Part shown: in pieces, positions 1-7,924 of the stretch
How positions within the stretch are numbered: position 1 is the first letter of the stretch
Layout: each line of letters begins with the position of its first letter
Origin: an uncultured Bacteroidota bacterium
Lineage (GTDB): Bacteria; Bacteroidota; Bacteroidia; Chitinophagales; Chitinophagaceae
Length of the DNA: 24,797 nt
Assembly (NCBI GenBank): GCA_937928385.1
Contig: CALEZD010000017.1
Location: forward strand, 1-24,797
Direction of reading: 5' to 3'
Program-made: the position numbers and the translations under genes
The notes under the pieces: generated by a model
What the model was told of the DNA's origin: nothing
Seen by the model: the letters and a program-made list of their open reading frames with translations, nothing else
Databases searched by the model: none

Positions 1-107
1 TTGCATTTGGCGTATGTTTGCAATCCATTAGTATTACATATAGTACTCCTATATTATATATTAAATCGTATTAATTCTTATTATTCATTAGTTAAATTTT
101 AATGTAG

Positions 108-470
108 ATGGAAACGACTATGTCAGCCAATACGCTGGTTATTCGTAAAGATGAAGGTTCAAACGAACAAATTAAGCTGGATTACATGGCAGTGAAAAAC
201 GCAGCTATGACTTTGAGGGCGATTAACCACAAATTGCGCCAGCAAATCATCAAGCTGTTGGAAGAGAACAAGCGTATGAATGTTACAGACATTTACGTGA
301 AGTTGCGCTTAGAGCAATCCGTTGCTTCTCAGCACCTGGCAATTTTACGTCGTGCTAACATTGTTATCACAGAACGTGACGGGAAATTCATTCATTATGC
401 TTTGAACCATGCACGAATAGCTGCAGTGGCTAAGTTTGTAAATGAGTTGGTAAATTCTGACGAAGGATAA
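108..470 (+). CDS. ArsR-like winged-helix transcriptional regulator
   Basis: A 120-residue cytoplasmic protein with a winged helix-turn-helix of ArsR type. Residues 36-56 (RAINHKLRQQIIKLL) form the usual first helix, residues 58-82 the HTH with recognition helix around SVASQHLAILRR, and residues 83-100 the wing (VITERDGKFIHYAL). The conserved SQHLAxLRxAxxVxxxRxG pattern is typical of ArsR-family repressors. No cysteine-based metal site of the classic ArsR/SmtB type is visible, because the protein has no Cys, so an effector cannot be named. An ATG four codons downstream (120) is an alternative start. The gene stands alone and is followed by a strong terminator. The family assignment is fairly sure; the regulated genes are unknown. 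Confidence 0.85.
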   Translation: METTMSANTLVIRKDEGSNEQIKLDYMAVKNAAMTLRAINHKLRQQIIKLLEENKRMNVTDIYVKLRLEQSVASQHLAILRRANIVITERDGKFIHYALNHARIAAVAKFVNELVNSDEG

Positions 471-498
471 TTATCACTCAAATCAATAAAATTCACTG

Positions 499-531
499 CA
501 AGAGCCGCTCAATTGAGCGGCTCTTGTTTTT
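499..531 (+). terminator. Rho-independent terminator of the ArsR-like gene
   Basis: A perfect 12-bp GC-rich stem (CAAGAGCCGCTC at 499-510 pairing with 515-526) with an AATT loop, followed directly by five T. It lies 29 bases after the stop codon and isolates the regulator from the downstream peptidase gene. Confidence 0.93.
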
Positions 532-579
532 CCTGCCTGGATATATTTTGTCTATGCAGTTATTTCTGCAATTAAATTC

Positions 580-1386
580 ATGTGCCTTAGCTTTGGTTAT
601 ATGTTGTTGAAAGGTGTAATCATATTACTGGTAGTTGCGGGCATTCTTTCTTTGCAATACATACGCAGGCGCAAAAAGAAAGCGAAGCTGGCAGCATACC
701 AACTGCCGCCTGTTACTAAATTCCTGCTATACAACTATGTGCCGTTTTACGTTGCGCTACCACAACAAGGAAAAGAAAAGTTTGAAGAACGGATGCGGGA
801 CTTCCTGGCCAGGACAAAAGTAACGGGTGTGGCCGGCGTTACCGTGCATGATATTGACATGGTATTTGTTGCGGCGGCGGCTATCATACCCTTGTTTGGC
901 CACCCCGACTGGCGCTATTACAACCTGAATGAAATATTATTGTACGGAGATACCTTCAACCGGCAATATGATATAGATGGCCCCGGCAGAGATGTGCTGG
1001 GGTTAGTGGGTGAAGGCGTGCTACACAGGCAAATGATATTGTCTCAGCCTGCATTGAGGGCCGGTTTTATGTACCCTGACAACTCGCACAATACAGCTAT
1101 ACACGAATTTGTACACCTGATAGACAAAGCTGACGGTGCTATAGATGGGGTACCACAGTACCTGCTGGATAAAAAAGGTTCAAAAGAATGGCGTAGTTAT
1201 ATGCAGGTATATATTCGCGCCATAAAGGAAGGATATACGGATATCAACCCTTATGGCGCTACTAATGAGGCGGAATTTTTTGCAGTGGTTTCAGAATATT
1301 ATTTCAAGCAACCGGAAATGTTTCAACAACAATATCCTGAACTATATGACTTGCTGCACAGGATGTATATGCCCCAGGCCGCTTAG
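580..1386 (+). CDS. MtfA-like (M90) zinc-dependent peptidase, membrane-anchored
   Basis: A 268-residue protein with one N-terminal membrane helix (about residues 8-27) followed by a basic RRRKKK stretch, which predicts a cytoplasmic catalytic domain. The zinc-binding motif HEFVH is at residues 175-179 within IHEFVHLIDKADG, followed by DGVP. A downstream AEFFAVVSE segment (about 231-239) supplies the likely third ligand glutamate. This combination is characteristic of the MtfA/M90 peptidase family; E. coli MtfA inactivates the Mlc repressor, but that partner should not be assumed here. An in-frame ATG at 601 (Met8) is an equally plausible start. The stop overlaps the stop of the convergent lipoprotein gene by a few bases. 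Family call is confident, substrate unknown. Confidence 0.87.
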   Translation: MCLSFGYMLLKGVIILLVVAGILSLQYIRRRKKKAKLAAYQLPPVTKFLLYNYVPFYVALPQQGKEKFEERMRDFLARTKVTGVAGVTVHDIDMVFVAAAAIIPLFGHPDWRYYNLNEILLYGDTFNRQYDIDGPGRDVLGLVGEGVLHRQMILSQPALRAGFMYPDNSHNTAIHEFVHLIDKADGAIDGVPQYLLDKKGSKEWRSYMQVYIRAIKEGYTDINPYGATNEAEFFAVVSEYYFKQPEMFQQQYPELYDLLHRMYMPQAA

Positions 1387-1859
1387 CGTTTAGTGTAGGG
1401 ATATTCCATTTTTGCAGGCTCACCGTTCATTTCACCTTCTATATACGCCAGCATTTTACCTTCTCCCTGTTTCACATATACTATTCGTTGTGGAAAGTCA
1501 TGGCTTTTGTTTTCAAAAACAACCATGGTATCTGAAAAACTCGCCTCTTTGAATACAACAGGTTGCCCGTTATTCTGGTGGCTGACCAACGGGATGTATA
1601 AAAGTGCTCCATCTCTCAATACAATACTTATTTCTTCGGTAGTCAACGTTTGGCCGGCGGTGTCAGTATATTTACCTATTCCTGAATAAACACTATCATT
1701 GGTACGTATCCAGGACTCGGTTACTTTACCTTCTGGTGAAACCATTTCCCAATAGCCAAGCACCCAGCCAATCTTGTCCAGCTTCGATGGTTGATTGGCT
1801 TTGTCACCACAACTGTGCAGTGCAATAGCTGCCACGAGCATTAATAATATTCTCTGCAT
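1383..1859 (-). CDS. DUF6265-like lipoprotein
   Basis: A 158-residue predicted lipoprotein: a short hydrophobic signal ends in a lipobox LHSC with Cys17 as the lipidated residue. The mature part has a lipocalin-like/DUF6265 pattern: LGYWEM near residue 34, ESW at 48-50, alternating strands, and FENKSHDFPQRIVY at about 115-128, which is a hallmark of that family. The function of the family is not established; small beta-barrel proteins of this kind are thought to bind or sense ligands at the envelope, which is inference. The gene begins five bases after the VOC gene stop and is probably the last gene of the minus-strand cluster. Its stop codon overlaps that of the convergent peptidase gene. 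Confidence 0.75.
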   Translation of the reverse strand: MQRILLMLVAAIALHSCGDKANQPSKLDKIGWVLGYWEMVSPEGKVTESWIRTNDSVYSGIGKYTDTAGQTLTTEEISIVLRDGALLYIPLVSHQNNGQPVVFKEASFSDTMVVFENKSHDFPQRIVYVKQGEGKMLAYIEGEMNGEPAKMEYPYTKR

Positions 1860-1864
1860 ATTTT

Positions 1865-2233
1865 TTATTGTATGGAGTGTAAAGCTACTTTATTCCCTTC
1901 GGTATCAATAAACATGGCGAAATAGCCCATCTCATCGCCAATGTGCGTTTTAGGTACTATCACTTTGCCACCGTTGCTTTCAACCCTGCCGAGAACACCC
2001 GATAAATCTTTGCCTCCGTTCAGGTACACTACCGATCCATCCATAGATGGTACATAACCATCGCCCTGCACAACAGCCCCGCCGCTTTCATTGTCCCCTG
2101 CAGGGAATATCGCCATTTTACTACCCATCATTTCCATTGTGTACAATTCAATGGCAAAAATGCCGGAATAAAACTTGTTTGCCCTGTCAAAATCTGCAGC
2201 CGGTATTTCAAACCAATTGATCCATTTGTTCAT
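1865..2233 (-). CDS. VOC (glyoxalase/bleomycin-resistance) superfamily protein
   Basis: A 122-residue protein starting at the ATG at 2233 (MNKWINWFEIP); an upstream TTG at 2254 in the same frame is less likely. It shows the two beta-alpha-beta-beta-beta modules of vicinal oxygen chelate proteins: FEIPAADFDRANKFYSGIF in the first, and a C-terminal GYFAMFIDTEGNKVALHS with the typical D-x-EGN-x-x-L/V-x-L ending. Proteins of this group are often annotated as glyoxalase-like, but the substrate cannot be deduced. It lies 66 bases downstream of an AraC-type regulator and five bases upstream of the lipoprotein gene. AraC plus VOC gene pairs are common, so co-regulation is plausible. Confidence 0.85.
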   Translation of the reverse strand: MNKWINWFEIPAADFDRANKFYSGIFAIELYTMEMMGSKMAIFPAGDNESGGAVVQGDGYVPSMDGSVVYLNGGKDLSGVLGRVESNGGKVIVPKTHIGDEMGYFAMFIDTEGNKVALHSIQ

Positions 2234-2299
2234 AATCGTATATTTTTTGAACAAAAATCAAACGATTGAAGCAGGTAAAATTGTACAAATCGGACATAA

Positions 2300-3106
2300 T
2301 CATTGCAGCATCAGTTCCGCCATCCTGTTGTCATCGCTGAAAAACCTGTTAGGTGTAGTGCCTGCTATCTCCTTAAACTCCCGTATAAAATGTGCCTGGT
2401 CGTAATAGCCGCATTTATAGAGGCTGTCTGTAAGTGTATTGCCTGGTGTATGTATATTCAAAAAACTTTGCAACCTGGTAATGCGTGCCAACAGTTTAGG
2501 TGCGATGCCTGTTGTTTCTGTAACCATCCGATTAAAGTTACGGACGCTTGTATGTGCATGATATGCCAGGTGTGCTACAGGTATATTTCCTTTGTGATGT
2601 TGCAACGGCTGCAATACAGACGATATGAAGTTTGCTTTATTTGTTACCGAACGGTGTTGTTTGCGTAATATACCCAGCAGAAATCGTTCCATCACTTTCA
2701 CTTTGTCATCTGTAGCTGCATGATATACCTGCTCACGTACTAATGCCAGCTCCTTACCCCATATACTTTCCGCATCCACAGCTAATTCCGTCAACTGTTG
2801 CATAGGTATACCGGTAAAAGCATACAAACCCCATGGATGGAACCTGATAGCAAAAATGCCTGTACGGCCAAGTGCCTGCAAAGTAATTGCCTGCCTGATT
2901 TGTCCGACAATTACCGTTTGAGATTGTACCAGTCTTTGGCCTGCAATATGACTGACGTACCTGTCGCCGTAATGAAATACCATCTCGGCACATCCGTCGG
3001 GCAATATTATTTCGGGGGTATCAGACACGATATCATGCTCCAGCATCCAATAGCTGCGAATATATGGCGCTAATGCCTCTGATGGTTGAAAGTGCCTGAA
3101 CAGCAT
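2300..3106 (-). CDS. AraC-family transcriptional regulator
   Basis: A 268-residue regulator. The N-terminal sensor part (residues 1-150) carries the motif SYWMLEH near 18-24 and LPDGCAEMVFHYGD at 35-48, typical of the DUF6597 ligand-sensing domain attached to AraC proteins. The C-terminal part (about 165-255) has two helix-turn-helix motifs: IPVAHLAYHAHTSVRNFNR, then TLTDSLYKCGYYDQAHFIREFK, ending in GTTPNRFF, which is the AraC signature. It starts only five bases after the stop of the response regulator gene, which suggests it is expressed with the two-component system. The neighbouring VOC and lipoprotein genes are possible targets (inference). Confidence 0.9.
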   Translation of the reverse strand: MLFRHFQPSEALAPYIRSYWMLEHDIVSDTPEIILPDGCAEMVFHYGDRYVSHIAGQRLVQSQTVIVGQIRQAITLQALGRTGIFAIRFHPWGLYAFTGIPMQQLTELAVDAESIWGKELALVREQVYHAATDDKVKVMERFLLGILRKQHRSVTNKANFISSVLQPLQHHKGNIPVAHLAYHAHTSVRNFNRMVTETTGIAPKLLARITRLQSFLNIHTPGNTLTDSLYKCGYYDQAHFIREFKEIAGTTPNRFFSDDNRMAELMLQ

Positions 3107-3111
3107 AGTTA

Positions 3112-3816
3112 CTAGATGACGGTTTCCCGTACGATCATCTTATAACCAAAGCTATGATAATTCTGAATACTGATATCAGGGTCGTCTTTCAATAATTTTC
3201 TCAGCCGGGTTATATATACATCCAGGCTTTTGGACACGAAATAATCGTCCCTGCCCCATACTTCTACCAGCAACCTGCTCCTGTTTACTACTGCATTCCT
3301 GCTTTCACAGAATATTCGCAACAGTTCATTCTCCTTCGTACTCAGATTTTTTACAACCCCGTTGCAGATAAGTTGCCGCAAGGCATGGTCAAATATCATT
3401 TTGCCAATATTGAAAATCATGTTATTGCTGCCAAGTATTACTTCGGGGTTGGCGCGCCTTAATATAGCCCTGGTACGCAGCAGCAGTTCGCGTGCTGTAA
3501 ATGGTTTGGTCATATAGTCATCGCCCCCTAATTCAAATCCACGGTACATGTCTTCGCGCAGGGTCTTTGCTGTAAGAAATAATATCGGCACCGCGCGGCT
3601 CTTCCCTCTTATCATACTGGCCAGTGTAAATCCATCTTGCCGGGGCAGCATTACATCCAGTATGCACATGTCTACGGTATGCCCGTTATATTTATCCCAA
3701 CCCTCTTCCCCGTCTGCCGCGCATATCACCGCAAAGCCTTCCTCTTCCAGGTTTTTCTTCAACAGAAAAGATAAATTCTGGTCATCTTCTACTACAAGTA
3801 TTGTTTGTTGCTCCAT
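3112..3816 (-). CDS. OmpR/PhoB-family response regulator (partner of adjacent kinase)
   Basis: A 234-residue response regulator. The receiver domain occupies residues 5-120, with acidic pocket E10-D11-D12, phospho-acceptor Asp54 in ILDVMLPRQDG, Thr82 and Lys104 (TKPF). The C-terminal winged helix (about 132-230) shows LSTKENELLRIF, the recognition region SKSLDVYITRLRKLL, and a final GYKMIV hairpin. The gene follows the histidine kinase gene with only three bases between them, so the pair is almost certainly cognate. It resembles the RprY group of Bacteroidota regulators, but I do not assign that name. TTAAGT repeats with 10-bp phasing upstream of the kinase (5383-5428) are a possible autoregulatory site. 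Confidence 0.93.
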   Translation of the reverse strand: MEQQTILVVEDDQNLSFLLKKNLEEEGFAVICAADGEEGWDKYNGHTVDMCILDVMLPRQDGFTLASMIRGKSRAVPILFLTAKTLREDMYRGFELGGDDYMTKPFTARELLLRTRAILRRANPEVILGSNNMIFNIGKMIFDHALRQLICNGVVKNLSTKENELLRIFCESRNAVVNRSRLLVEVWGRDDYFVSKSLDVYITRLRKLLKDDPDISIQNYHSFGYKMIVRETVI

Positions 3817-3819
3817 AAA

Positions 3820-5337
3820 CTATTGTTTGAACCATAATGTAAATACTGTGCCCTCTCCCTCTTTACTATCTACATGAATAATAATACCATGAGCAGCGGC
3901 TATGCTCTTTACATAAGTAAGTCCCAGCCCGAAGCCTTTCACATCGTGCCTGTCACCCTTTTGCCCGCGGTAAAATTTTTCGAATATCATTTCTTTCACT
4001 CCGGGCGGCATACCCATACCATTATCCCGTACCGTTACTTTCAGTTTACCCTTTTCGTTTACCGTACCAATTGTGATGAGCGGTGCCGTTTTACCTGAAT
4101 ATTTCACCGCATTGTCTACCAGGTTGTAAAAAAGGTTGATAATATGTGTTTCGTCCGCAATTACACGTGGATTAGCTGCTTTTAAGTCAAAAACTATCTT
4201 ACCATTTTTCTCCTGGACTTGCGGGGAAAAATTTCTTACAACACGTTTGAGCAAATTATGTATATCTGTATCTGTGGAATCCAGCAGGTAGCTGCCTTTC
4301 TCCAGCACGGCTACCTGCAACACTTTATGAATATTGTCTTTCAACAGGTTGTTTTCCGTTCCGATGATATCCAGCACATTAGCATCGTATTTTCTTTCCA
4401 GCGTTTCCAACGCCAGGGCTATATTGGTAACCGGTGTCATAAACTCATGTGTCATATTGTTGATGAAATCGGTTTTCATTTCCGATAGCTTTTTCTGCTT
4501 CAGTACGGTATAGGCAAAATATATAAACGCGGCTACGAGCAGGAGGATTATCATAAAAGAGATACCCAGGGCCGACATCAGTGAGCGGCTAATGAATTTG
4601 TCGCGATTGTCAATGTGCAGCACCAGTTCATAAGGCGTGGCAAAGGGAATGTCTGATAATATCTGTATTGAAAATTTAGTGGCGTCCAATAACGAGGGGG
4701 CTAACCTGCCATAGGTATAATCAAAACTATCCGCACATTTTTTTCTCAGGCCGAAAACGTACGCACCTTGTATATGTTCCTGCCGCAAGGCGACCGCAAA
4801 AACCGAATCCAGTTTGGCCGGCGGCAGCCTTTTAATAACCGGCAAAGGGTTATCCAGCCGGGTGCGCACATTAGCAAGCGTCAACTGTTTAAACTCTTTA
4901 TTCTTTTCCGGTACATCCAGGGTAGTATCATCCAGTTTGTAAGTAAATTTCATGGAAACATCTACCAGTGTCAACCGGTCGTAATAAGAAATATTTGTAG
5001 CGTAGAAACAACTATCGTTGTTCTCATTGTTGTACGCGAAGGCATTGAATAATGAGACGGTGTCGGTTATCTGCCGGGACTTATAATCGGCTTTCAGCAT
5101 CATTACCCCCTCACCGGGATTGATATAAGAGCGCCCGTACAGGTAGAATGAATACAACTCATCGTTGCTATAAGCAGCTACCCTTGCCAACACTGCATTT
5201 ACCTGCCGGCTGAAATGCTCCTGCCTTGAGCGGTAAGCGTTACGCACCCAATACACCTGTACCGTTATCAGTCCCAATAACAGTACTGCTACAGCAGTTG
5301 TGACCATATAAAAACCCCTCTTCGTGCGCACATACAC
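3820..5337 (-). CDS. Membrane sensor histidine kinase
   Basis: A 505-residue sensor kinase. Membrane helix 1 is at about residues 11-30 and helix 2 at about 254-277; the roughly 225 residues between them form a periplasmic sensor without a recognised fold. The dimerisation/phospho-acceptor helix follows at 287-316, with His297 in MTHEFMTP. The ATPase domain shows the N box NLFYNLVDNA (401-410), G1 DNGMGM (438-443), F box IFEKFYRG and G2 GFGLGL (468-473). The predicted start is a GTG at 5337, which keeps the basic RTKRGFY before the first helix; an ATG at 5307 would remove it. The architecture is like Bacteroidota RprX-type kinases. The signal sensed is unknown. Confidence 0.93.
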   Translation of the reverse strand: MYVRTKRGFYMVTTAVAVLLLGLITVQVYWVRNAYRSRQEHFSRQVNAVLARVAAYSNDELYSFYLYGRSYINPGEGVMMLKADYKSRQITDTVSLFNAFAYNNENNDSCFYATNISYYDRLTLVDVSMKFTYKLDDTTLDVPEKNKEFKQLTLANVRTRLDNPLPVIKRLPPAKLDSVFAVALRQEHIQGAYVFGLRKKCADSFDYTYGRLAPSLLDATKFSIQILSDIPFATPYELVLHIDNRDKFISRSLMSALGISFMIILLLVAAFIYFAYTVLKQKKLSEMKTDFINNMTHEFMTPVTNIALALETLERKYDANVLDIIGTENNLLKDNIHKVLQVAVLEKGSYLLDSTDTDIHNLLKRVVRNFSPQVQEKNGKIVFDLKAANPRVIADETHIINLFYNLVDNAVKYSGKTAPLITIGTVNEKGKLKVTVRDNGMGMPPGVKEMIFEKFYRGQKGDRHDVKGFGLGLTYVKSIAAAHGIIIHVDSKEGEGTVFTLWFKQ

Positions 5338-5382
5338 AAAGTATAAAATTTGCCTATGAGGGGCAATATGTAATTGGGGGTG

Positions 5383-5428
5383 TTAAGTTTATTTAAGTTT
5401 TATTCAGGTCTTTTAACAACTATTAAGT
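5383..5428. promoter_or_regulatory. TTAAGT direct repeats with 10-bp phasing, candidate operator
   Basis: TTAAGTTT occurs at 5383-5390 and 5393-5400, exactly one helical turn apart, and TTAAGT again at 5423-5428, three turns further. This is the arrangement used by OmpR/PhoB-type regulators. It lies between the divergent histidine kinase gene and the T9SS protein gene, so it could control either. Binding is an inference. Confidence 0.45.
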
Positions 5429-5459
5429 AAGATTATAAGTAGCGGTAGCAGTTGGTGTT

Positions 5460-5467
5460 TAGGTTTG
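5460..5467 (+). promoter_or_regulatory. Possible Bacteroidota -7 element (TAGGTTTG)
   Basis: TAGGTTTG matches the Bacteroidota TAnnTTTG -7 consensus and would put the transcript start about 20-25 bases before the ATG at 5495 of the T9SS protein gene. I found no good TTTG -33 box at the expected spacing, so support is partial. Confidence 0.35.
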
Positions 5468-5494
5468 CCCTTATTCATTTTCAAAATTACAGGT

Positions 5495-6472
5495 ATGATT
5501 AAAAAATTACTCGTTGTATTCCTTGCGACAACCTGGTGCATGTCTACAATCTCTGCGCAGCCTAACCATTATAGGTTTGAGGTGAAAACCGATACCTATA
5601 CGGAACTGACAAACGATATTCCACTTACGCAATTGGTTTTTGCTGCCGGAGATCCCGTTGAAATAAAAGAAGTGCATGGGGAAACATTCAGTTATTTCAA
5701 TGAGCCATGGTTGATGGATACTACCACCATAGGAATTCTCATTTTCCCCAATGCGCTGGTGGAAGTAGTAAAGGATAGTACTTTCATTATTTGCGATGGC
5801 TTGCTTCGTCAACTTGATTCAATTGACAACACCTCAAAAATATCCTATCGTATTGACGGCTCATCCGGCAACAAGATTTTGAAAGTACAATGGAAGAATG
5901 TACAGGTCCGCTCCGGACAACCCGGTAATTTTGTCAACCTGCAAATATGGCTGCATCAAAGCGGCGTTATTGAATACAGGTATGGCCCCGCCTCAGCCAG
6001 CAATGCTTCCGGCTATACACTAAATACAGGCCCGTCGGTAGGAATATCCTACTCGCCTTTCGACCTGTCTCCCATCTTCGAAAAGATATGGATATACGGC
6101 ACCCCACCCAATATCATGATTGATTCTGCAAAGAACCTGAACTTCCCCAACATATCAGGCGTGCCTGCAAATGGCACTGTGTATAGGTTTGCTCCTAAAA
6201 ATCTGTCTGTTTCCAGCCAAAGCATTGAGCATGTTTTCCGGGTGTACCCCAATCCCGCACATACCGTGTTGCACATCGCCACAGAATTATCAAATACCCC
6301 TGTCAAAGCTTCCCTGTATGACATCCAAGGCAGGATAGCTGGTGAGTACCTGTTAGACGGTCAAACACAATTGCATACCATCTCTACAGCTAATATACCC
6401 AATGGCATTTATGAACTGAGGCTGGAGGTAAAAGGGCAAAGCATTAACCGGAAAATTGAAATACAGCATTAA
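5495..6472 (+). CDS. Secreted protein with C-terminal type IX secretion (Por) sorting domain
   Basis: A 325-residue exported protein. The ATG at 5495 gives a clean signal peptide (MIKKLLVVFLATTW, cleavage after ISAQ near residue 22); a TTG ten codons upstream is in frame but less likely. The middle 220 residues are rich in beta strands and have no family I recognise. The last 75 residues are a type A T9SS sorting domain: VYPNPA at about 251, then ASLYDIQGR, then IPNGIYELRL and a final KIEIQ strand. The protein should therefore cross the outer membrane by the type IX system and be released or attached to the surface. It is transcribed divergently from the two-component cluster and may be one of its targets (inference). 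Confidence 0.88.
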   Translation: MIKKLLVVFLATTWCMSTISAQPNHYRFEVKTDTYTELTNDIPLTQLVFAAGDPVEIKEVHGETFSYFNEPWLMDTTTIGILIFPNALVEVVKDSTFIICDGLLRQLDSIDNTSKISYRIDGSSGNKILKVQWKNVQVRSGQPGNFVNLQIWLHQSGVIEYRYGPASASNASGYTLNTGPSVGISYSPFDLSPIFEKIWIYGTPPNIMIDSAKNLNFPNISGVPANGTVYRFAPKNLSVSSQSIEHVFRVYPNPAHTVLHIATELSNTPVKASLYDIQGRIAGEYLLDGQTQLHTISTANIPNGIYELRLEVKGQSINRKIEIQH

Positions 6473-6499
6473 CCTTTCAAACGGTTTCTTTAGAATGCG

Positions 6500-6530
6500 A
6501 CAGGCTGCAATATGCAGCCTGTAATTTTAT
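6500..6530 (+). terminator. Terminator hairpin after the T9SS protein gene
   Basis: A perfect 10-bp stem (6500-6509 with 6513-6522, ACAGGCTGCA) and a three-base ATA loop, followed by AATTTTAT on the plus strand. The T tract is short, so termination may be partial. It sits between two convergent genes. Confidence 0.65.
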
Positions 6531-7087
6531 ATCCTGGCGCGCCAGGGGGTGTCTTCCACACCATTGATATGGGCTATATACCTTGCTAATACGAAAAGGA
6601 AATCGGATAACCTGTTCAGGTAGCGGATGATAATTTCGGGTACGACCTCATCCTGCTGTTGCATACCTACGCAAATCCTTTCTGCGCGACGGCATACGCA
6701 CCGTGCAACATGTGTTGTAGATGCTGCTAATTGCCCGCCGGGCAATATGAACGAACGCATTTCTGGCAGCGATTCGTTCATTTCATCTATCTTTTGCTCC
6801 AGCCATATCACATCATTGTCATGCAGGTCGGGCAGTTTCATTTTCACATCTTTGCCGGGGTCGGTAGCCAGTACAGAGCCGATTGTAAAGAGCCTGTCCT
6901 GTATTTCATGCAGCCATTCCGTCACTAATGTATTTTGTGCCATATCGCGCACCATACCCAGGTAAGAGTTCAGTTCATCAACAGTACCGTAGCTCTCTAT
7001 GCGTATATGGTTCTTAGGCACACGCACGCCGCCTATCAGGCTGGTGCTGCCTTTATCTCCTGTTTTCGTGTATATCTTAAATGCCAT
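6527..7087 (-). CDS. PduO-type ATP:cob(I)alamin adenosyltransferase
   Basis: A 186-residue enzyme that transfers the adenosyl group of ATP to cob(I)alamin to form coenzyme B12. The start is the ATG at 7087 (MAFKIYTKTGD); an in-frame TTG two codons upstream is unlikely. Diagnostic motifs are YTKTGDKGSTSL near the N terminus (ATP binding), RIESYGTVDELNSYLG at 29-44, and the C-terminal RCVCRRAERIC and YLNRLSDFLFVLAR segments that build the trimer active site. Length matches the family. It lies 35 bases after an ABC ATPase gene on the same strand and is probably co-transcribed with it. No other cobalamin gene is nearby, which suggests B12 salvage, but the window is too small to say. Confidence 0.93.
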   Translation of the reverse strand: MAFKIYTKTGDKGSTSLIGGVRVPKNHIRIESYGTVDELNSYLGMVRDMAQNTLVTEWLHEIQDRLFTIGSVLATDPGKDVKMKLPDLHDNDVIWLEQKIDEMNESLPEMRSFILPGGQLAASTTHVARCVCRRAERICVGMQQQDEVVPEIIIRYLNRLSDFLFVLARYIAHINGVEDTPWRARI

Positions 7088-7094
7088 ACCCAAA

Positions 7095-7118
7095 TCCGCC
7101 AGAGGCGGAGTTTTTTTT
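7095..7118 (+). repeat. Short palindrome TCCGCC-AGA-GGCGGA with T8 tail
   Basis: A 6-bp perfect inverted repeat (7095-7100 / 7104-7109) followed by G and eight T on the plus strand. It lies just upstream of the adenosyltransferase ATG, between two minus-strand genes, so its terminator-like polarity points against the flanking genes. A relative, TCCCGCC-GCT-GGCGGGA, occurs at 21536-21552, so it is probably a dispersed palindromic repeat. Confidence 0.55.
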
Positions 7119-7122
7119 ATAA

Positions 7123-7848
7123 TTAATTATTAACCATTTTTTGCGGGATTGCTCCCCCTTTAGGGGATTGGTTAATATCACTTTCTACCACACCATCCCT
7201 GATTCTTACAATGCGATTGGTGAAGTTGGCTATATCCTCTTCGTGAGTGACCAGCATCACCGTGTTGCCCTGTTCATGTATCTTTCTGAAAAGTTCCATG
7301 ATTTCTTCCGATGTCCTCGAATCCAGGTTACCTGTTGGTTCATCCGCCAATATTATGGAAGGGTTATTAACCAAAGCCCTCGCTATAGCCACACGCTGGC
7401 TCTGCCCGCCGGAAAGTTCATTGGGCTTGTGGTGTGCACGGTCTGCCAGCCCTACTTTATCCAGTATATCCCTGGCCCGCTCTTCCCTGTCTTTTTTATT
7501 CACCCCGGCATATATCAGCGGCAGTGCTACGTTTTCCCATGCGGTCAACCGGGGTAGCAGGTTGAATTGCTGGAATACAAAACCAATCTCTACATTACGT
7601 ACATCTGCCAGCTCGTCATCCGTCATTTTGCTTACATCTTTGCCATTCAATATGTAGGTACCGTCTGATAAAGTGTCTAAGCAACCGATAATATTCATCA
7701 GCGTAGATTTACCCGAACCTGAGGGCCCCATCAGAGAAATATATTCGTTATTCATCACGGTAAGGTCTATGCCTTTCAGCACGGGCAACTCCTGCTTGCC
7801 GAGGTAATAACTCTTCTTTACATTTTTCAAACTGATGACTTCCTTCAT
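7123..7848 (-). CDS. ABC transporter ATP-binding protein, LolD/MacB type
   Basis: A 241-residue ABC ATPase of the MacB/LolD class. Motifs: Walker A GPSGSGKST (41-49), Q loop FVFQQFNLLPRLTAWENV (from 90), signature LSGGQ (145-149), Walker B IILADEP with Glu170, D loop and switch His202 (LVTHEE). The extended LLPRLTAWENVALPLIYAG region is typical of ATPases that energise FtsX-like permeases for lipoprotein release or macrolide/peptide export. No permease gene lies beside it, so the partner is elsewhere. The 20 residues after the conserved core are variable. It is followed by the adenosyltransferase gene on the same strand. Confidence 0.92.
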   Translation of the reverse strand: MKEVISLKNVKKSYYLGKQELPVLKGIDLTVMNNEYISLMGPSGSGKSTLMNIIGCLDTLSDGTYILNGKDVSKMTDDELADVRNVEIGFVFQQFNLLPRLTAWENVALPLIYAGVNKKDREERARDILDKVGLADRAHHKPNELSGGQSQRVAIARALVNNPSIILADEPTGNLDSRTSEEIMELFRKIHEQGNTVMLVTHEEDIANFTNRIVRIRDGVVESDINQSPKGGAIPQKMVNN

Positions 7849-7924
7849 ATATCCTTATGTGCCATTAGTACATGGTTATCAAAAATACAGATAATTTTAT
7901 GGTTCGGTTTTGTTATTTGCGCTT

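Noticed and set aside
3112..5337. Naming the kinase-regulator pair rprX/rprY
   Set aside because: Overall architecture is similar, but orthology cannot be shown without a search, so no symbol is given.
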